Shown here: one piece after another, positions 25,388-34,000 of the stretch | Layout: each line of letters starts with the position of its first letter | Numbering within the stretch: the stretch's first letter is position 1 | Assembly: GCF_016889705.1 (NCBI RefSeq) | Contig: NZ_CP069526.1 | Coordinates: 2,170,001 to 2,234,000 of the forward strand | From: Amycolatopsis sp. FDAARGOS 1241 | GTDB lineage: Bacteria; Actinomycetota; Actinomycetes; Mycobacteriales; Pseudonocardiaceae | Direction: 5' to 3' | DNA length: 64,000 nt | Notes under the pieces: model-generated | What the model was told of the DNA's origin: nothing | Seen by the model: only the letters and a program-made list of their open reading frames with translations | Databases searched by the model: none | Made by a program: the position numbers and the translations under genes

Positions 25388-28021
25388 GTGACCGAGAACG
25401 CTCCGCAGCAGAAAACCGACCTTCCGGGTGCCTGGGACCCGGCCGGCGAAGAAGCACCCCTGTACGACCGCTGGGTAGCGGCCGGGTACTTCACGGCCGA
25501 CGCCGCGTCGGACAAGCCGCCGTTCTCGATCGTACTGCCGCCGCCGAACGTCACCGGCAGCCTGCACATGGGCCATGCCCTCAACCACACCCTGATGGAC
25601 GCCATGAGCCGCCGGCGCCGGATGCAGGGTTACGAGGTGCTGTGGCTACCGGGCATGGACCACGCGGGCATCGCGACCCAGAACGTCGTCGAGCGCCAGC
25701 TCGCCGGCGAAGGTCTCTCGCGCCACGATCTGGGCCGCGAGAAGTTCGTGGAGCGCGTCTGGGAGTGGAAGGCCGAGTACGGCGGCAAGATCCTCGGCCA
25801 GATGAAGCGCCTCGGCGACAGCGTCGACTGGACGCGCGAGCGCTTCACCATGGACGAGAACTTGTCCAAGGCCGTCCACACGGTGTTCAAGAACTTCTAC
25901 GACGCGGGCCTGATCTACCGCGCCGAGCGCATCATCAACTGGTGCCCGCGCTGCCAGACGGCGCTGTCCGACATCGAGGTCGACCACAGCGACGACGACG
26001 GCGAACTCGTGTCGATCCGCTACGGCGAGGGTGACAACTCCATCGTCGTGGCCACGACCCGCGCCGAGACGATGCTGGGTGACACCGGCGTGGCCGTGCA
26101 CCCGGACGACGAGCGCTACGCGCACCTCGTCGGCACCGAGGTCGAGCTGCCGCTCACCGGCCGCAAGATCCCGATCGTCGCCGACAAGCACGTCGACCCC
26201 GAGTTCGGCACCGGTGCGGTGAAGGTGACTCCGGCGCACGACCCGAACGACTTCGAGATCGGCCGCCGCCACGACCTGCCGATGATGACGATCATGAACG
26301 AGCGCGCCGAGATCACCGCGCACGGCCCGTTCGAGGGGCTCGACCGGTTCGAAGCCCGCCCGGCGATCGTCGCGGCGTTGCGCGAGCAGGGCCGGATCGT
26401 GGCCGAGAAGCGCCCGTACGTGCACGCCGTCGGCCACTGCTCGCGCTGCGACACCGTGGTCGAGCCACGGCTGTCGCTGCAGTGGTGGGTGAAGGTCGAG
26501 GAGCTGGCCAAGGCCGCGGGCGACGCGGTGCGCGACGGCCGCACGAAGATCCACCCGGCCGAGCTCGAGAAGCGCTACTTCGACTGGGTCGACAACATGC
26601 ACGACTGGACGATCTCGCGCCAGCTGTGGTGGGGCCACCGGATCCCGGTCTGGTACGGCCCCGGCGGCGAGGTCGTCTGCGTCGGCCCCGACGAGCAGCC
26701 GCCGTCGGGCGAGGGCTGGACGCAGGACCCCGACGTGCTCGACACGTGGTTCTCCTCGGGCCTGTGGCCGATGTCGACGATGGGCTGGCCGGACGACACG
26801 GCCGACCTGGCGAAGTTCTACCCGACCAGCGTGCTGTCCACCGGCTACGACATCCTGTTCTTCTGGGTCGTGCGGATGATGATGTTCGGCGTCGAGGAAA
26901 TGGCCGGCAAGCAGCCGTTCGACCACGTCTACCTGCACGGCCTGATCCGCGACGCGAACGGCAAGAAGATGTCGAAGTCGCGCGGCAACGTGCTTGACCC
27001 GCTCGAGTGGATGGACGCCTACGGCGCCGACGCCACCCGCTTCACCCTCGCCCGCGGCGCGAACCCGGGCGCGGACATGGCGCTGGCCGACGAATGGGCC
27101 GCGGGCTCGCGCAACTTCTGCACGAAGCTGTGGAACGCCAGCAAGTTCGCGATGATGAACGGCGCCGACGCCTCCGGTGAGCTGCCGGCCGCCGGTGAGC
27201 TGACCGAGGCCGACCGCTGGATCCTGGGCAGGCTCTCCGCGCTGGTGTCCGAAGTGGACGGCCTCTTCGAGGACTTCCAGTTCGCCAAGGTCGCGGGCGC
27301 GCTCTACCAGTTCACCTGGAACGAGCTGTGCGACTGGTACCTGGAGCTCGCGAAGGTCCAGCTGTACCAGGGCGACGAGGCGGGGGTCGCGTCGACGAGG
27401 AAGGTGCTGGGCCACGTGCTCGACGCGGTGCTGCGGCTGCTGCACCCGTTCATCCCGTTCATCACCGAGAAGCTGTGGACCGCGCTGACCGGCGGCGAAT
27501 CGCTCGTGATCGCCGCGTGGCCCACCGCGCCGGCCGGGTATGCCGACGCGGTGGCCGACGCGCGGATCGCCGACGTGCAGAAGCTCGTCACCGAGATCCG
27601 CCGCTTCAGGGCCGACCAGGGGCTCAAGCCGGGCCAGAAGGTCGCCACGCGGCTCGCCGGCGCGGGCTTCGAGACGGTGGCCGGCCACGAGGACGCGATC
27701 CGCTCGCTCGTCCGCCTCACCGACGTGACGCCGGAGTTCGCGGCAAGCGCGTCGCTGGAGGTCGCACTGACGGGCGGCGTCGTGACGGTCGAGCTCGACC
27801 TGTCGGGCACGGTCGACGTCGCGGCTGAGCGCAAGCGGCTGCAGAAGGACCTGGGCGTGGCCCAGAAGGAGCTCTCGCAGACCGAAGCCAAGCTGGCCAA
27901 CGAATCCTTCATCGCCAAGGCGCCCGAGCAGGTCATCGAGAAGATCAAGACCCGCCGCGCGACCGCCGCGGCCGACCTCGAGCGGATCGAGGCGCGACTG
28001 GCCGCCCTGCCGGCTTCCTGA
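25388..28021 (+). CDS. valS: Valyl-tRNA synthetase
   Basis: 877 residues, normal for bacterial ValRS. The class I signatures are [15 protein letters not shown] (HMGH) near residue 60 and KKMSKSRGN near residue 525. The editing domain shows [19 protein letters not shown], and the C-terminal coiled coil [20 protein letters not shown] is the tRNA-binding arm. The GTG at 25388 gives the expected N-terminus. TAGACT at 25373-25378 is a likely -10, so the leader is only a few bases; there is no room for a T-box. It is followed by a strong terminator. folC normally follows closely in actinobacteria but here it lies 6 kb away. Confidence 0.97.
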   Translation: MTENAPQQKTDLPGAWDPAGEEAPLYDRWVAAGYFTADAASDKPPFSIVLPPPNVTGSLHMGHALNHTLMDAMSRRRRMQGYEVLWLPGMDHAGIATQNVVERQLAGEGLSRHDLGREKFVERVWEWKAEYGGKILGQMKRLGDSVDWTRERFTMDENLSKAVHTVFKNFYDAGLIYRAERIINWCPRCQTALSDIEVDHSDDDGELVSIRYGEGDNSIVVATTRAETMLGDTGVAVHPDDERYAHLVGTEVELPLTGRKIPIVADKHVDPEFGTGAVKVTPAHDPNDFEIGRRHDLPMMTIMNERAEITAHGPFEGLDRFEARPAIVAALREQGRIVAEKRPYVHAVGHCSRCDTVVEPRLSLQWWVKVEELAKAAGDAVRDGRTKIHPAELEKRYFDWVDNMHDWTISRQLWWGHRIPVWYGPGGEVVCVGPDEQPPSGEGWTQDPDVLDTWFSSGLWPMSTMGWPDDTADLAKFYPTSVLSTGYDILFFWVVRMMMFGVEEMAGKQPFDHVYLHGLIRDANGKKMSKSRGNVLDPLEWMDAYGADATRFTLARGANPGADMALADEWAAGSRNFCTKLWNASKFAMMNGADASGELPAAGELTEADRWILGRLSALVSEVDGLFEDFQFAKVAGALYQFTWNELCDWYLELAKVQLYQGDEAGVASTRKVLGHVLDAVLRLLHPFIPFITEKLWTALTGGESLVIAAWPTAPAGYADAVADARIADVQKLVTEIRRFRADQGLKPGQKVATRLAGAGFETVAGHEDAIRSLVRLTDVTPEFAASASLEVALTGGVVTVELDLSGTVDVAAERKRLQKDLGVAQKELSQTEAKLANESFIAKAPEQVIEKIKTRRATAAADLERIEARLAALPAS

Positions 28022-28033
28022 CGGCTCACCGCG

Positions 28034-28070
28034 AAGGTCCCCTGTGGTCTTGCCGGCCACAGGGGACCTT
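28034..28070 (+). terminator. Terminator of valS
   Basis: A perfect 14-bp stem (28034-28047 with 28057-28070) with a 9-nt loop, starting 12 bp after the valS stop. Confidence 0.8.
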
Positions 28071-28160
28071 TCGTCGGTGGCAGTCCCTTCGAGTGGCTCC
28101 GCCGGGCGCGCCGAGGCAGTGGGTCGCTCCCGGGAGCCGGCGACGACGCTTGGCCCGGCC

Positions 28161-29113
28161 TCAGTCGCCCTTCGCAGCGTGGGCCTTCGATCGTCGGCAG
28201 CTGCCCAGCGTCACGCCGACGATGACGACTGCTGCGCCGAGCACCTCGAGGAGGTCGAGGTGCTCGCCCGCCAGCAGCACTGCCCAGCCGAGCCCGGCGA
28301 CCGGGACGATGGTGAGCAGGGTGACCGCGACGCTCGGTTCGAGTCGGCGAAGGCCGAAGTTGTACAACAGGAACGCCGCCACCGAGCACAGCGCCGCGAG
28401 GAAGCCGATCCGCACCAGGTTTCCTGCGGACGGCACGCTCCACCGATCGGCTTCGAACAGCGAGAGCAGCACGAAACCGCCCGCGCCCGCCGGCGTCTGG
28501 TAGTAGGTGATCACCACGGGCGAGGCGTCCGAGCCGTCCCGCCCGGCGACGAGGTTGTACAGCGCCCAGACGACGCCACCCGCGATGAGGACCAGATCGC
28601 CCTGCAGGTGGTGCGCGCCGCCGGTGCCGGTCTGCCCGTGCACGACGAGCCACACCCCGCCCGCGGCCAGTAGCATCCCAGCCAACCGGAGGCCGGAGAA
28701 CCTGCTGCGGCGGAAGGGAATTTCCAGCACCAGCGTGAGATCGGGTAGAACGCCACGATCAAGGTCGCGTCGGAAGCGGTGGCCCAGCCGACCCCGACGT
28801 TCTCCAGCGCGAAGTACGCCGTGATCCCGAGAAGGCCCGCGCAGCCGATGAACAGCCGTTGGCGCGGTGCAGGCAGTCGTTTCTCGCGCCGGCTGTGCAC
28901 GGTCAGGCCCAGCAGCACCGCGGCGACGACGAAACGCAGGGCGCCGACCGTCATCGGCGGGATCTCGGCGAGCGTCACCTTCGTGACGGCGAACGAGCTG
29001 CTCCAGATCAGCGCGGCGGCCAGGACGGCTGCCACCGAAAGACCGCGACCACGCCGCTCGGGACTGCTTTCCGAGGTTGTCGGGCCGGGCTCGGTCGGGT
29101 TGGCAACGGACAA
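28161..29113 (-). pseudogene. EamA/DMT-family transporter, frameshifted
   Basis: The two halves of a 10-helix drug/metabolite transporter lie in different frames. The N-terminal half (SVAAVLAAALIWSSSFAVTK, then ASDATLIVAFYPI) reads to about 28740; the rest (LTLVLEIPFRRSRF to the end) reads one frame over. One missing base at about 28738-28741 (PI/LT junction) explains this. With the base restored the protein would be about 317 residues with both EamA repeats. The start is TTG 29113 with GGAGAG upstream; GTG 29161 is an alternative. It is divergent from an Lrp-type regulator, a common pairing for amino-acid exporters. Confidence 0.8.
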
Positions 29114-29197
29114 GAAGGCTCTCCAGAGATTTCCACAAGCACGGTCGAAGGTTCGGTTCACCGTAGATATCGACGGAACGAACGCGGCCAGTGTCGA

Positions 29198-29224
29198 GCT
29201 AAATTCGGCCGACTAAAGCTAAAT
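29198..29224. promoter_or_regulatory. Direct repeats between EamA and Lrp genes
   Basis: AGCTAAAT occurs at 29198-29205 and 29217-29224, 19 bp apart, with the palindromic core TCGGCCGA between them. Phased repeats like this suit an Lrp-type octamer controlling the divergent transporter. Confidence 0.45.
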
Positions 29225-29262
29225 GTCGAATAGTGCTCAACGTAGCGGGGGAAGAGGTCGCG

Positions 29263-29732
29263 ATGGACGAACTTGATTCGGCACTGGTGACTCTGCTTCA
29301 GGAAGAGGCCAAGCTGACCAACAAGGAGCTCGCGCGACGCCTGCACATCGCGCAGTCCACCTGTCTCGAGCGGGTGCGGGAACTGACTCGGCGGGGGATC
29401 GTCGCGGCCACCACGCCGACATCGACCTGAAGAAGATCGGCCGGCCGGTGCAGGCGATGGTCGCGGTGCGGCTGCGCCCGCCGGACCGAGCCGTGATCGA
29501 GTCCTTCCGGACCTTCGCGGCGAGCCTGCCCGAAGTGCTTTCCATCTTCCTCATGTCCGGCAGCGACGACTTCCTGTTGCACATCGCGGTCGCCGACAAC
29601 GATCACCTGAGTGGTTTCGTCCTCGACCGGCTCACCCAGCGCAAGGAGATCGTGGACGTCCGGACATCGGTCATCTTCAGCCACTTCCGCCGCCCGGTCG
29701 TGACGCCGCTCGCGCCCGGCGACCGATCGTGA
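29263..29732 (+). pseudogene. Lrp/AsnC family transcriptional regulator, frameshifted
   Basis: The N-terminal HTH ([40 protein letters not shown]) is in one frame up to about 29408. The ligand-binding RAM domain ([19 protein letters not shown] to the end) is in the next. One missing G near 29405-29410 joins them. Restored, it would be about 156 residues, normal for Lrp/AsnC. ATG 29263 follows GGGAAGAGG. Such regulators usually control a divergent amino-acid exporter, here the EamA gene, which is also frameshifted. Confidence 0.82.
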
Positions 29733-29740
29733 GGCGGTGG

Positions 29741-30626
29741 TCAGGCCGGCGTTCGACCGGCTTCGATCAACGCCAGGACCTCCGGCCGCAGCCGGCGGTC
29801 GGCCGCCGTCGCGAGTCGTGTGGGCATCACCGGGGCCGGGTTGTGCAGCGGGCGGAAGCCGACGCCGGACACGGGCAGCAGGTTCGCGTGCGCGCGGTAG
29901 AACACCGTCCAGTGTGGACGGCCAAGGCCGAGTGTGCCGAGGGTGTGCTGTGCGTTCGTGAACTCCTTGCCCAGCACCGGTTCGAAGCCCGCGGCGCGGC
30001 AGCAGGCCGGCACGAGGTCGTGCAGCGTGCGGTTGCGCTCCGGTGAGCTCAGCCGCACCGGCAGCGCGGCCAGGTCGGCGAAGTCGACCACGTCGCGCTC
30101 GGCCAGCAGATGGGTGGCGGGCAGCGCCACGACCACCTCGTCCGTCCACAACGGAGTGAGATCGAGCCCGCCGGACGGCCAGTCGCCGCGGACGAAGGTG
30201 GCGTCGAGTTCCCCGTCGCGGACCGGCCGCAGCCGCGTGGCGGTGGGGGCGTGCGTGAGTTCGAGCGGGGCGTCCGGGGCGAGCCGCGTGAACGCCGCGA
30301 GGAATCCGTCCAGCCGGTCGCCGACCCCGTCGCTCGTCCCGAGGCGGACCAGGTGCGCGCGCTCGGCGCGGAACCCGGTCACGGCGTCGGCCATTGCGTT
30401 CGGCGGCCGCGAGCACCGCCCGGGCGTGCGGCAGGAACCGCTCGCCCGCCTCCCTCAGCGCCACGCTCCGGGTCGTCCGCTCGAACAGCGCGGTCCCCAG
30501 CTCCCGCTCCAGCCGCCGCACCTGCTGGCTCACGGCCGGCTGCACGATGTGGAGCCGCTCGGCCGCGCGCCCGAAGTGCAGCTCCTCGGCCACCACTACG
30601 AAGTACCTCAGCTGGCGCAGCTCCAT
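29741..30626 (-). pseudogene. LysR family transcriptional regulator, frameshifted
   Basis: The N-terminal HTH reads [20 protein letters not shown] and [20 protein letters not shown] from ATG 30626 (AAAGGGGGG upstream). At about 30395 the frame changes (AAER, then [20 protein letters not shown]), and the substrate-binding domain continues to 29741. The repaired protein would be about 294 residues, normal for LysR. It is divergent from a frameshifted alpha/beta hydrolase that it probably controls. The change is either one extra or two missing bases. Confidence 0.82.
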
Positions 30627-30639
30627 ACCCGCCCCCCTT

Positions 30640-30658
30640 TCATCGGCGATCGTGATGA
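30640..30658. promoter_or_regulatory. LysR-type palindrome
   Basis: TCATC (30640-30644) and GATGA (30654-30658) are inverted arms around a 9-bp spacer, of the T-N11-A class, 14 bp upstream of the lysR start. Confidence 0.4.
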
Positions 30659-30735
30659 GTCGACGAGCGCGCTGCTCATTGGCCGGTTCTCGCGATCGCG
30701 GTTGGCCCGACGAAAGCCCAGACGGAGGAGATTCG

Positions 30736-31519
30736 ATGGCATTCGCCGAAGTGCGCAACACCCGCCTCTACTACGAGGACGAAGGGGAGGGCCCGGCTGT
30801 CCTGCCGGTGCACGGCTGGGGTTCGAGCGGGCGAGTCTGGCAGACCCAGCTACCGGACCTGGTGCGCGACCACCGCGTGGTCACGCTCGACTGGCGCGGG
30901 TGCGGCCGCTCGGACCGCCCCGCGCCGGGCAACACGATCGCCGGCGACGCGGCCGATCTCGCCGAGGTGCTCACGTCGCTGGAGCTGGACCGGCCGGTCG
31001 TGGCCGGCTCGTCGATCGGGGCGGTGTTCGCCACCGAGCTCGGGCTCGCGCGGCCCGAGCTCGTCGGCGGGGTCGTCGCGGTGGACGGCCCGGGCTACTG
31101 GCCGTCGGTGACCATGCGGGACGAGCACGAGGAGATCCGCGCGGCGCCGGCCACCGACCGGCCCGGCGTGATCGCGGGCTGCGTCCCCACCTGGTACGCG
31201 CCCGGTCCAGTGCCGCGGTCGCCGACTGGACCGCGCGGCGGATCATCGACGCGAGCGCCTGGATCGACGCGCTGATGGCGGAGTCGGTGCGCTGGGATCC
31301 GCGCCCGCGGCTGCCCGAGCTGGCGGCGCCGATCGCCTACGGGCACGGTGAGCTCGACGCCCAGGTGCCGCTCGAGGTACCGCGCACCTGCGCGGCAGTG
31401 ACGCCCGGCGCTCGCGTGCACGTCATCGCGGTTGCGGGCACATGCCGCAACAGGAAGGTCCCGTCGCCTTCACCGCTGTGCTGCGTGAGGTGCTGGCCGA
31501 GCTGCGCGTCGCCGCCTGA
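30736..31519 (+). pseudogene. Alpha/beta hydrolase, frameshifted twice
   Basis: ATG 30736 follows GGAGGAG. The frame reads a normal hydrolase start: VLPVHGWGSSGRVWQ (oxyanion loop), LDWRGCGRSDRP and the nucleophile elbow GSSIGAV. At about 31204 it shifts into WTARRIIDASAWIDALMAES and YGHGELDAQVPLE (catalytic Asp region). Near 31440 it shifts again into HMPQQEGPVAFTAVLREVLA (catalytic His region) to the stop at 31519. Restored length is about 260 residues, similar to haloperoxidase/esterase-type enzymes. It is divergent from lysR. Both shifts would be single-base changes. Confidence 0.78.
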
Positions 31520-31681
31520 GGCGGGCCGGGCCGGCACTCGACTGGGGGTGGGGGCCGGCCCGGTCCTGGCTGCTGATTTTCATCTCAGTTATCGAGTTTC
31601 GTAAGTCAATTATCTGAGTTGACACTCGAGTGGTGCGGCTGCGAGACTCTGCCGTGCCGGGAGAGGGGCGTCCACGAGCGA

Positions 31682-31711
31682 CGGGGGCGGCGGATCGTCA
31701 CGCCGCCCCCG
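31682..31711 (-). terminator. Terminator of the SGNH hydrolase gene
   Basis: CGGGGGCGGCG (31682-31692) pairs perfectly with CGCCGCCCCCG (31701-31711) around an 8-nt loop, 12 bp after the stop on the minus strand. The space from 31520 to here is A/T-richer and holds TTGACA at 31619-31624 but no gene. Confidence 0.7.
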
Positions 31712-31722
31712 CTCGTTCGCGG

Positions 31723-32595
31723 TCAGTTTTCGAGCTGCCGGTAGACGATCCCGGCCAGACCGGCCATGCCTGCGGGCAACGGGTGGTACGCGGCGGCCGC
31801 GAGCAGCTTGGTGTCCTTGCCGTTGATCCAGGCCGAGCCGCCGGGGGCGCAGGCGTCGTGGCCGGCCGACGGCGTGAACGTGTCCACATAGGACGCGTGA
31901 CCGTCGGCTTCGACGGCGTTTTCGATGGCCGCGTTGAGGGCTTCTTCGACGCTGGTGAGCCAGGTGTAGTCACCGTCGGCCAAGGGGAGCACGTCGGGGC
32001 AGTAGCCGGACGCGGGCGCGATGCGCGGGTAGCCGATCGCGAGCACCTTCGCCTGCGGCGAGCGGGCGTGGATGCCGGCCAGCACGGTTTCGACGCTCTG
32101 CTGCGTGGTCGCCAGCGCGGCCTTGATGGAGTCGACGCCGTCCGTTGTGAAGTGGCGCTGGCACGGGTTGCCGCTCGGGTCCTGGCCGCGCAGAGCCGGG
32201 CACGTGCCGACGATCGTGCCGAACACGCTGGAGTCGTTGCCGCCGATGCCGAGCGTCACGAGGTCCGTGTCGAGGCGCAACGCGGAGAACTGCGGCGGGT
32301 TCACGCCCAGCGGCACGCTCTGCGTCTGCGTCATGTTCGACGTGCCGGCGCCGGAGCAGCTGATGTCCGTGAAGCTGCCGACGTGCAGGGCGGCGGCCAG
32401 GATCGACGGGTAGTTCGCCGTCGAGCGCGCGCAGCCCAGCGGGTCGAGCCGCTGCGCGGGGATCAACGGCCCTGCGGTGTAGGAGTCCCCGAGCGCGACG
32501 TAGTGGCGGTAGTCCTGCCGCGGCGCCGCGTTCGCCGTGCTCGCTGTTGCCAGTGCCAGGACGACCACCGCGAGTGCGGCGAACAGCTTGCGCAT
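31723..32595 (-). CDS. Secreted SGNH/GDSL-type esterase or lipase
   Basis: 290 residues from ATG 32595. A Sec signal peptide covers about residues 1-24 (RKLFAALAVVVLALATASTANA, cleavage after ANA). The SGNH blocks are all present: YVALGDSYTAG (nucleophile Ser), a Gly in GAGTSNMTQ, GIGGNDSSVFG (Asn), and the C-terminal ACAPGGSAW ... YHPLPAGM (Asp/His region). Three Cys pairs suggest disulfides, as in Streptomyces secreted lipases. It acts outside the cell on an ester substrate that cannot be named. The frame is intact, unlike those on both sides. Confidence 0.9.
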   Translation of the reverse strand: MRKLFAALAVVVLALATASTANAAPRQDYRHYVALGDSYTAGPLIPAQRLDPLGCARSTANYPSILAAALHVGSFTDISCSGAGTSNMTQTQSVPLGVNPPQFSALRLDTDLVTLGIGGNDSSVFGTIVGTCPALRGQDPSGNPCQRHFTTDGVDSIKAALATTQQSVETVLAGIHARSPQAKVLAIGYPRIAPASGYCPDVLPLADGDYTWLTSVEEALNAAIENAVEADGHASYVDTFTPSAGHDACAPGGSAWINGKDTKLLAAAAYHPLPAGMAGLAGIVYRQLEN

Positions 32596-32696
32596 CGAAG
32601 ACCCCGTTTCCCCAACCGAATTCACGGACTCTTCTCACGGTCTAGCCAGTCGTGCACCAGGTTGCCTGCCGCCAACCGGGTGGACGGCTCGCGGAT

Positions 32697-33324
32697 TCAC
32701 CCGCCAGTGGTGTGATCGGGGCGCGGCAAGGGCTTCCGGTAGGTCAAGAGGTACCGCCAGAAGGGCAGAACGTTGATCGTGCTGCCGGGCAGCAGCTCCG
32801 CCGCTCGCCCATCTTCGGGAACTCGATCTTCAGCGGCGCTTCCGGCAGCGGATCCGTTCCGCCGTTGAGCCACTCGCCCGCCGCCACGACACCCCGCGCC
32901 ACGAGGTTCACCGGCACCGAAGCCAAGTCCACGGTGAAATCGGCCGGCCTACTCGGCCGCGCCAGGCCGAGGACCGCGAGCACTCCGCCGGGGGTCAGCG
33001 CGTCGCGCAGTTTCCCGACCGTCTCGAACGGCACGTGGTGCAGGGAAGCGAGGCAGGAGATGAAGCCGTAGACGTTCTCCTCGAGAGCGGCCTCCGCGAT
33101 GTCCCGGTGCCGGGCGGTGACCTTCCCGGGCCCGGGCGACCCCAGCGCGTCGGTCACGCGCACCATGTCGCCGTCGACGTCCACGGCGTCCACATCGAGC
33201 CCCCGGGCCGCCAGCTTGCGCGCGAACCGCCCCTGCCCGCACCCGACGTCCAGCGCGCACACCGCGCCGGGCGGGACCAGACCGAGCAGCCGGGGTGGTA
33301 GCGGTGGTTGTGGTTGAAGGCCAC
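32697..33324 (-). pseudogene. Class I SAM-dependent methyltransferase, frameshifted twice
   Basis: The GTG at 33324 opens FNHNHRYHPRLLGLVPPG, but a run of C at about 33291-33294 has one base too few, so the frame changes there. The middle reads the SAM motif I ALDVGCGQGRFARKLAARG, VDAVDVDGDMV and LASLHHVPF. A second shift near 32820 leads into ELLPGSTINVLPFWRYLLTY and the stop at 32697. Repaired, it is a methyltransferase of about 208 residues of the type with a C-terminal FWRY motif. The substrate is unknown. Confidence 0.75.
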
Positions 33325-33360
33325 GTCCCGACCCTGCCAACAGACTCCCGTTCGGCGCCG

Positions 33361-33380
33361 AACCCGCAGGTCACGACGAC
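33361..33380 (+). repeat. 20-bp direct repeat, copy 1 (before NUDIX)
   Basis: AACCCGCAGGTCACGACGAC is identical to 33900-33919, 539 bp away. The two copies bracket the NUDIX gene. Confidence 0.8.
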
Positions 33381-33385
33381 GTCAG

Positions 33386-33391
33386 TACGCT
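33386..33391 (+). promoter_or_regulatory. Candidate leaderless -10 of the NUDIX gene
   Basis: TACGCT matches TANNNT and ends 7 nt before the GTG at 33399, which has no ribosome site. Confidence 0.4.
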
Positions 33392-33398
33392 CGCACTC

Positions 33399-33886
33399 GT
33401 GGAGCTGCTCCCGTTCGACGAGTACGCGCGCTCACTCGACCGGAAACGCGTCGCGGCCGGCACGGTGATCCACGACGAAGCCGACCGGGTCCTGGTGGTC
33501 GAGCCGACATACCAGGACACGGGGGAGATCCCGGGCGCCTGCGAGGCCGGCCCACGCCGTGGCGGGCCGCGCGCCGTGACCGGGCCGAGGAACTCGGGCT
33601 CGACCGGCTGCCGGGGCCGCTGCTCGTGGTCGACGACGTCCCCGCGCGCGGTCCGATGCCGGAGGCCCTGGCGTTCGTCTTCGACGGCGGCCTGCTCACC
33701 CAGCGGGAGGTGGACGGGCTGCTCCTCACCGACCCGGAGATCCGGTCCGCACGGCTCCTCCCGATGAACGAAGCGGCAGCTCTCGTGAACCCGATGCCGG
33801 GCCGCCGTCTCCGGGTCGCGCGGGCGGCGGCGCTAGCCGGCCGCACGTGCGTGTTCTGCGAAGCCGGCCATCCCGTTCGCGCCTGA
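33399..33886 (+). pseudogene. NUDIX hydrolase, frameshifted in the Nudix box
   Basis: From GTG 33399 the frame reads FDEYARSLDRKRVAAGTVIH and VVEPTYQDTGEIPGACEAG. Near 33556 it shifts to TPWRAARRDRAEELGLDRLP, the second half of the Nudix box (expected form GX5EX7REUXEEXGU). Downstream LLVVDDVPARGPMPEALAFV and the C-terminal CVFCEAGH end at 33886. Because the shift lies in the metal-binding box, the product as sequenced would be inactive. In the second half, REL of the box reads RDR. Bracketed by 20-bp direct repeats. Confidence 0.75.
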
Positions 33887-33899
33887 GACCCAGCGCTGA

Positions 33900-33919
33900 A
33901 ACCCGCAGGTCACGACGAC
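33900..33919 (+). repeat. 20-bp direct repeat, copy 2 (between NUDIX and folC)
   Basis: Identical to 33361-33380. It lies 35 bp before the likely folC -10 box TAGACT at 33954-33959. Confidence 0.8.
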
Positions 33920-34000
33920 CGAGGCGGGCCGACACGTCGTCGGCGCCCGCACGTAGACTCGTCTGGGTCAGCTGAAGCCCGTTGTCGAGGGAGCGAGTGC

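Noticed and set aside
25646..28060. An 804-residue minus-strand frame opposite valS
   Set aside because: Shadow of valS; composition is His/Arg/Asp-rich and no family is recognisable.
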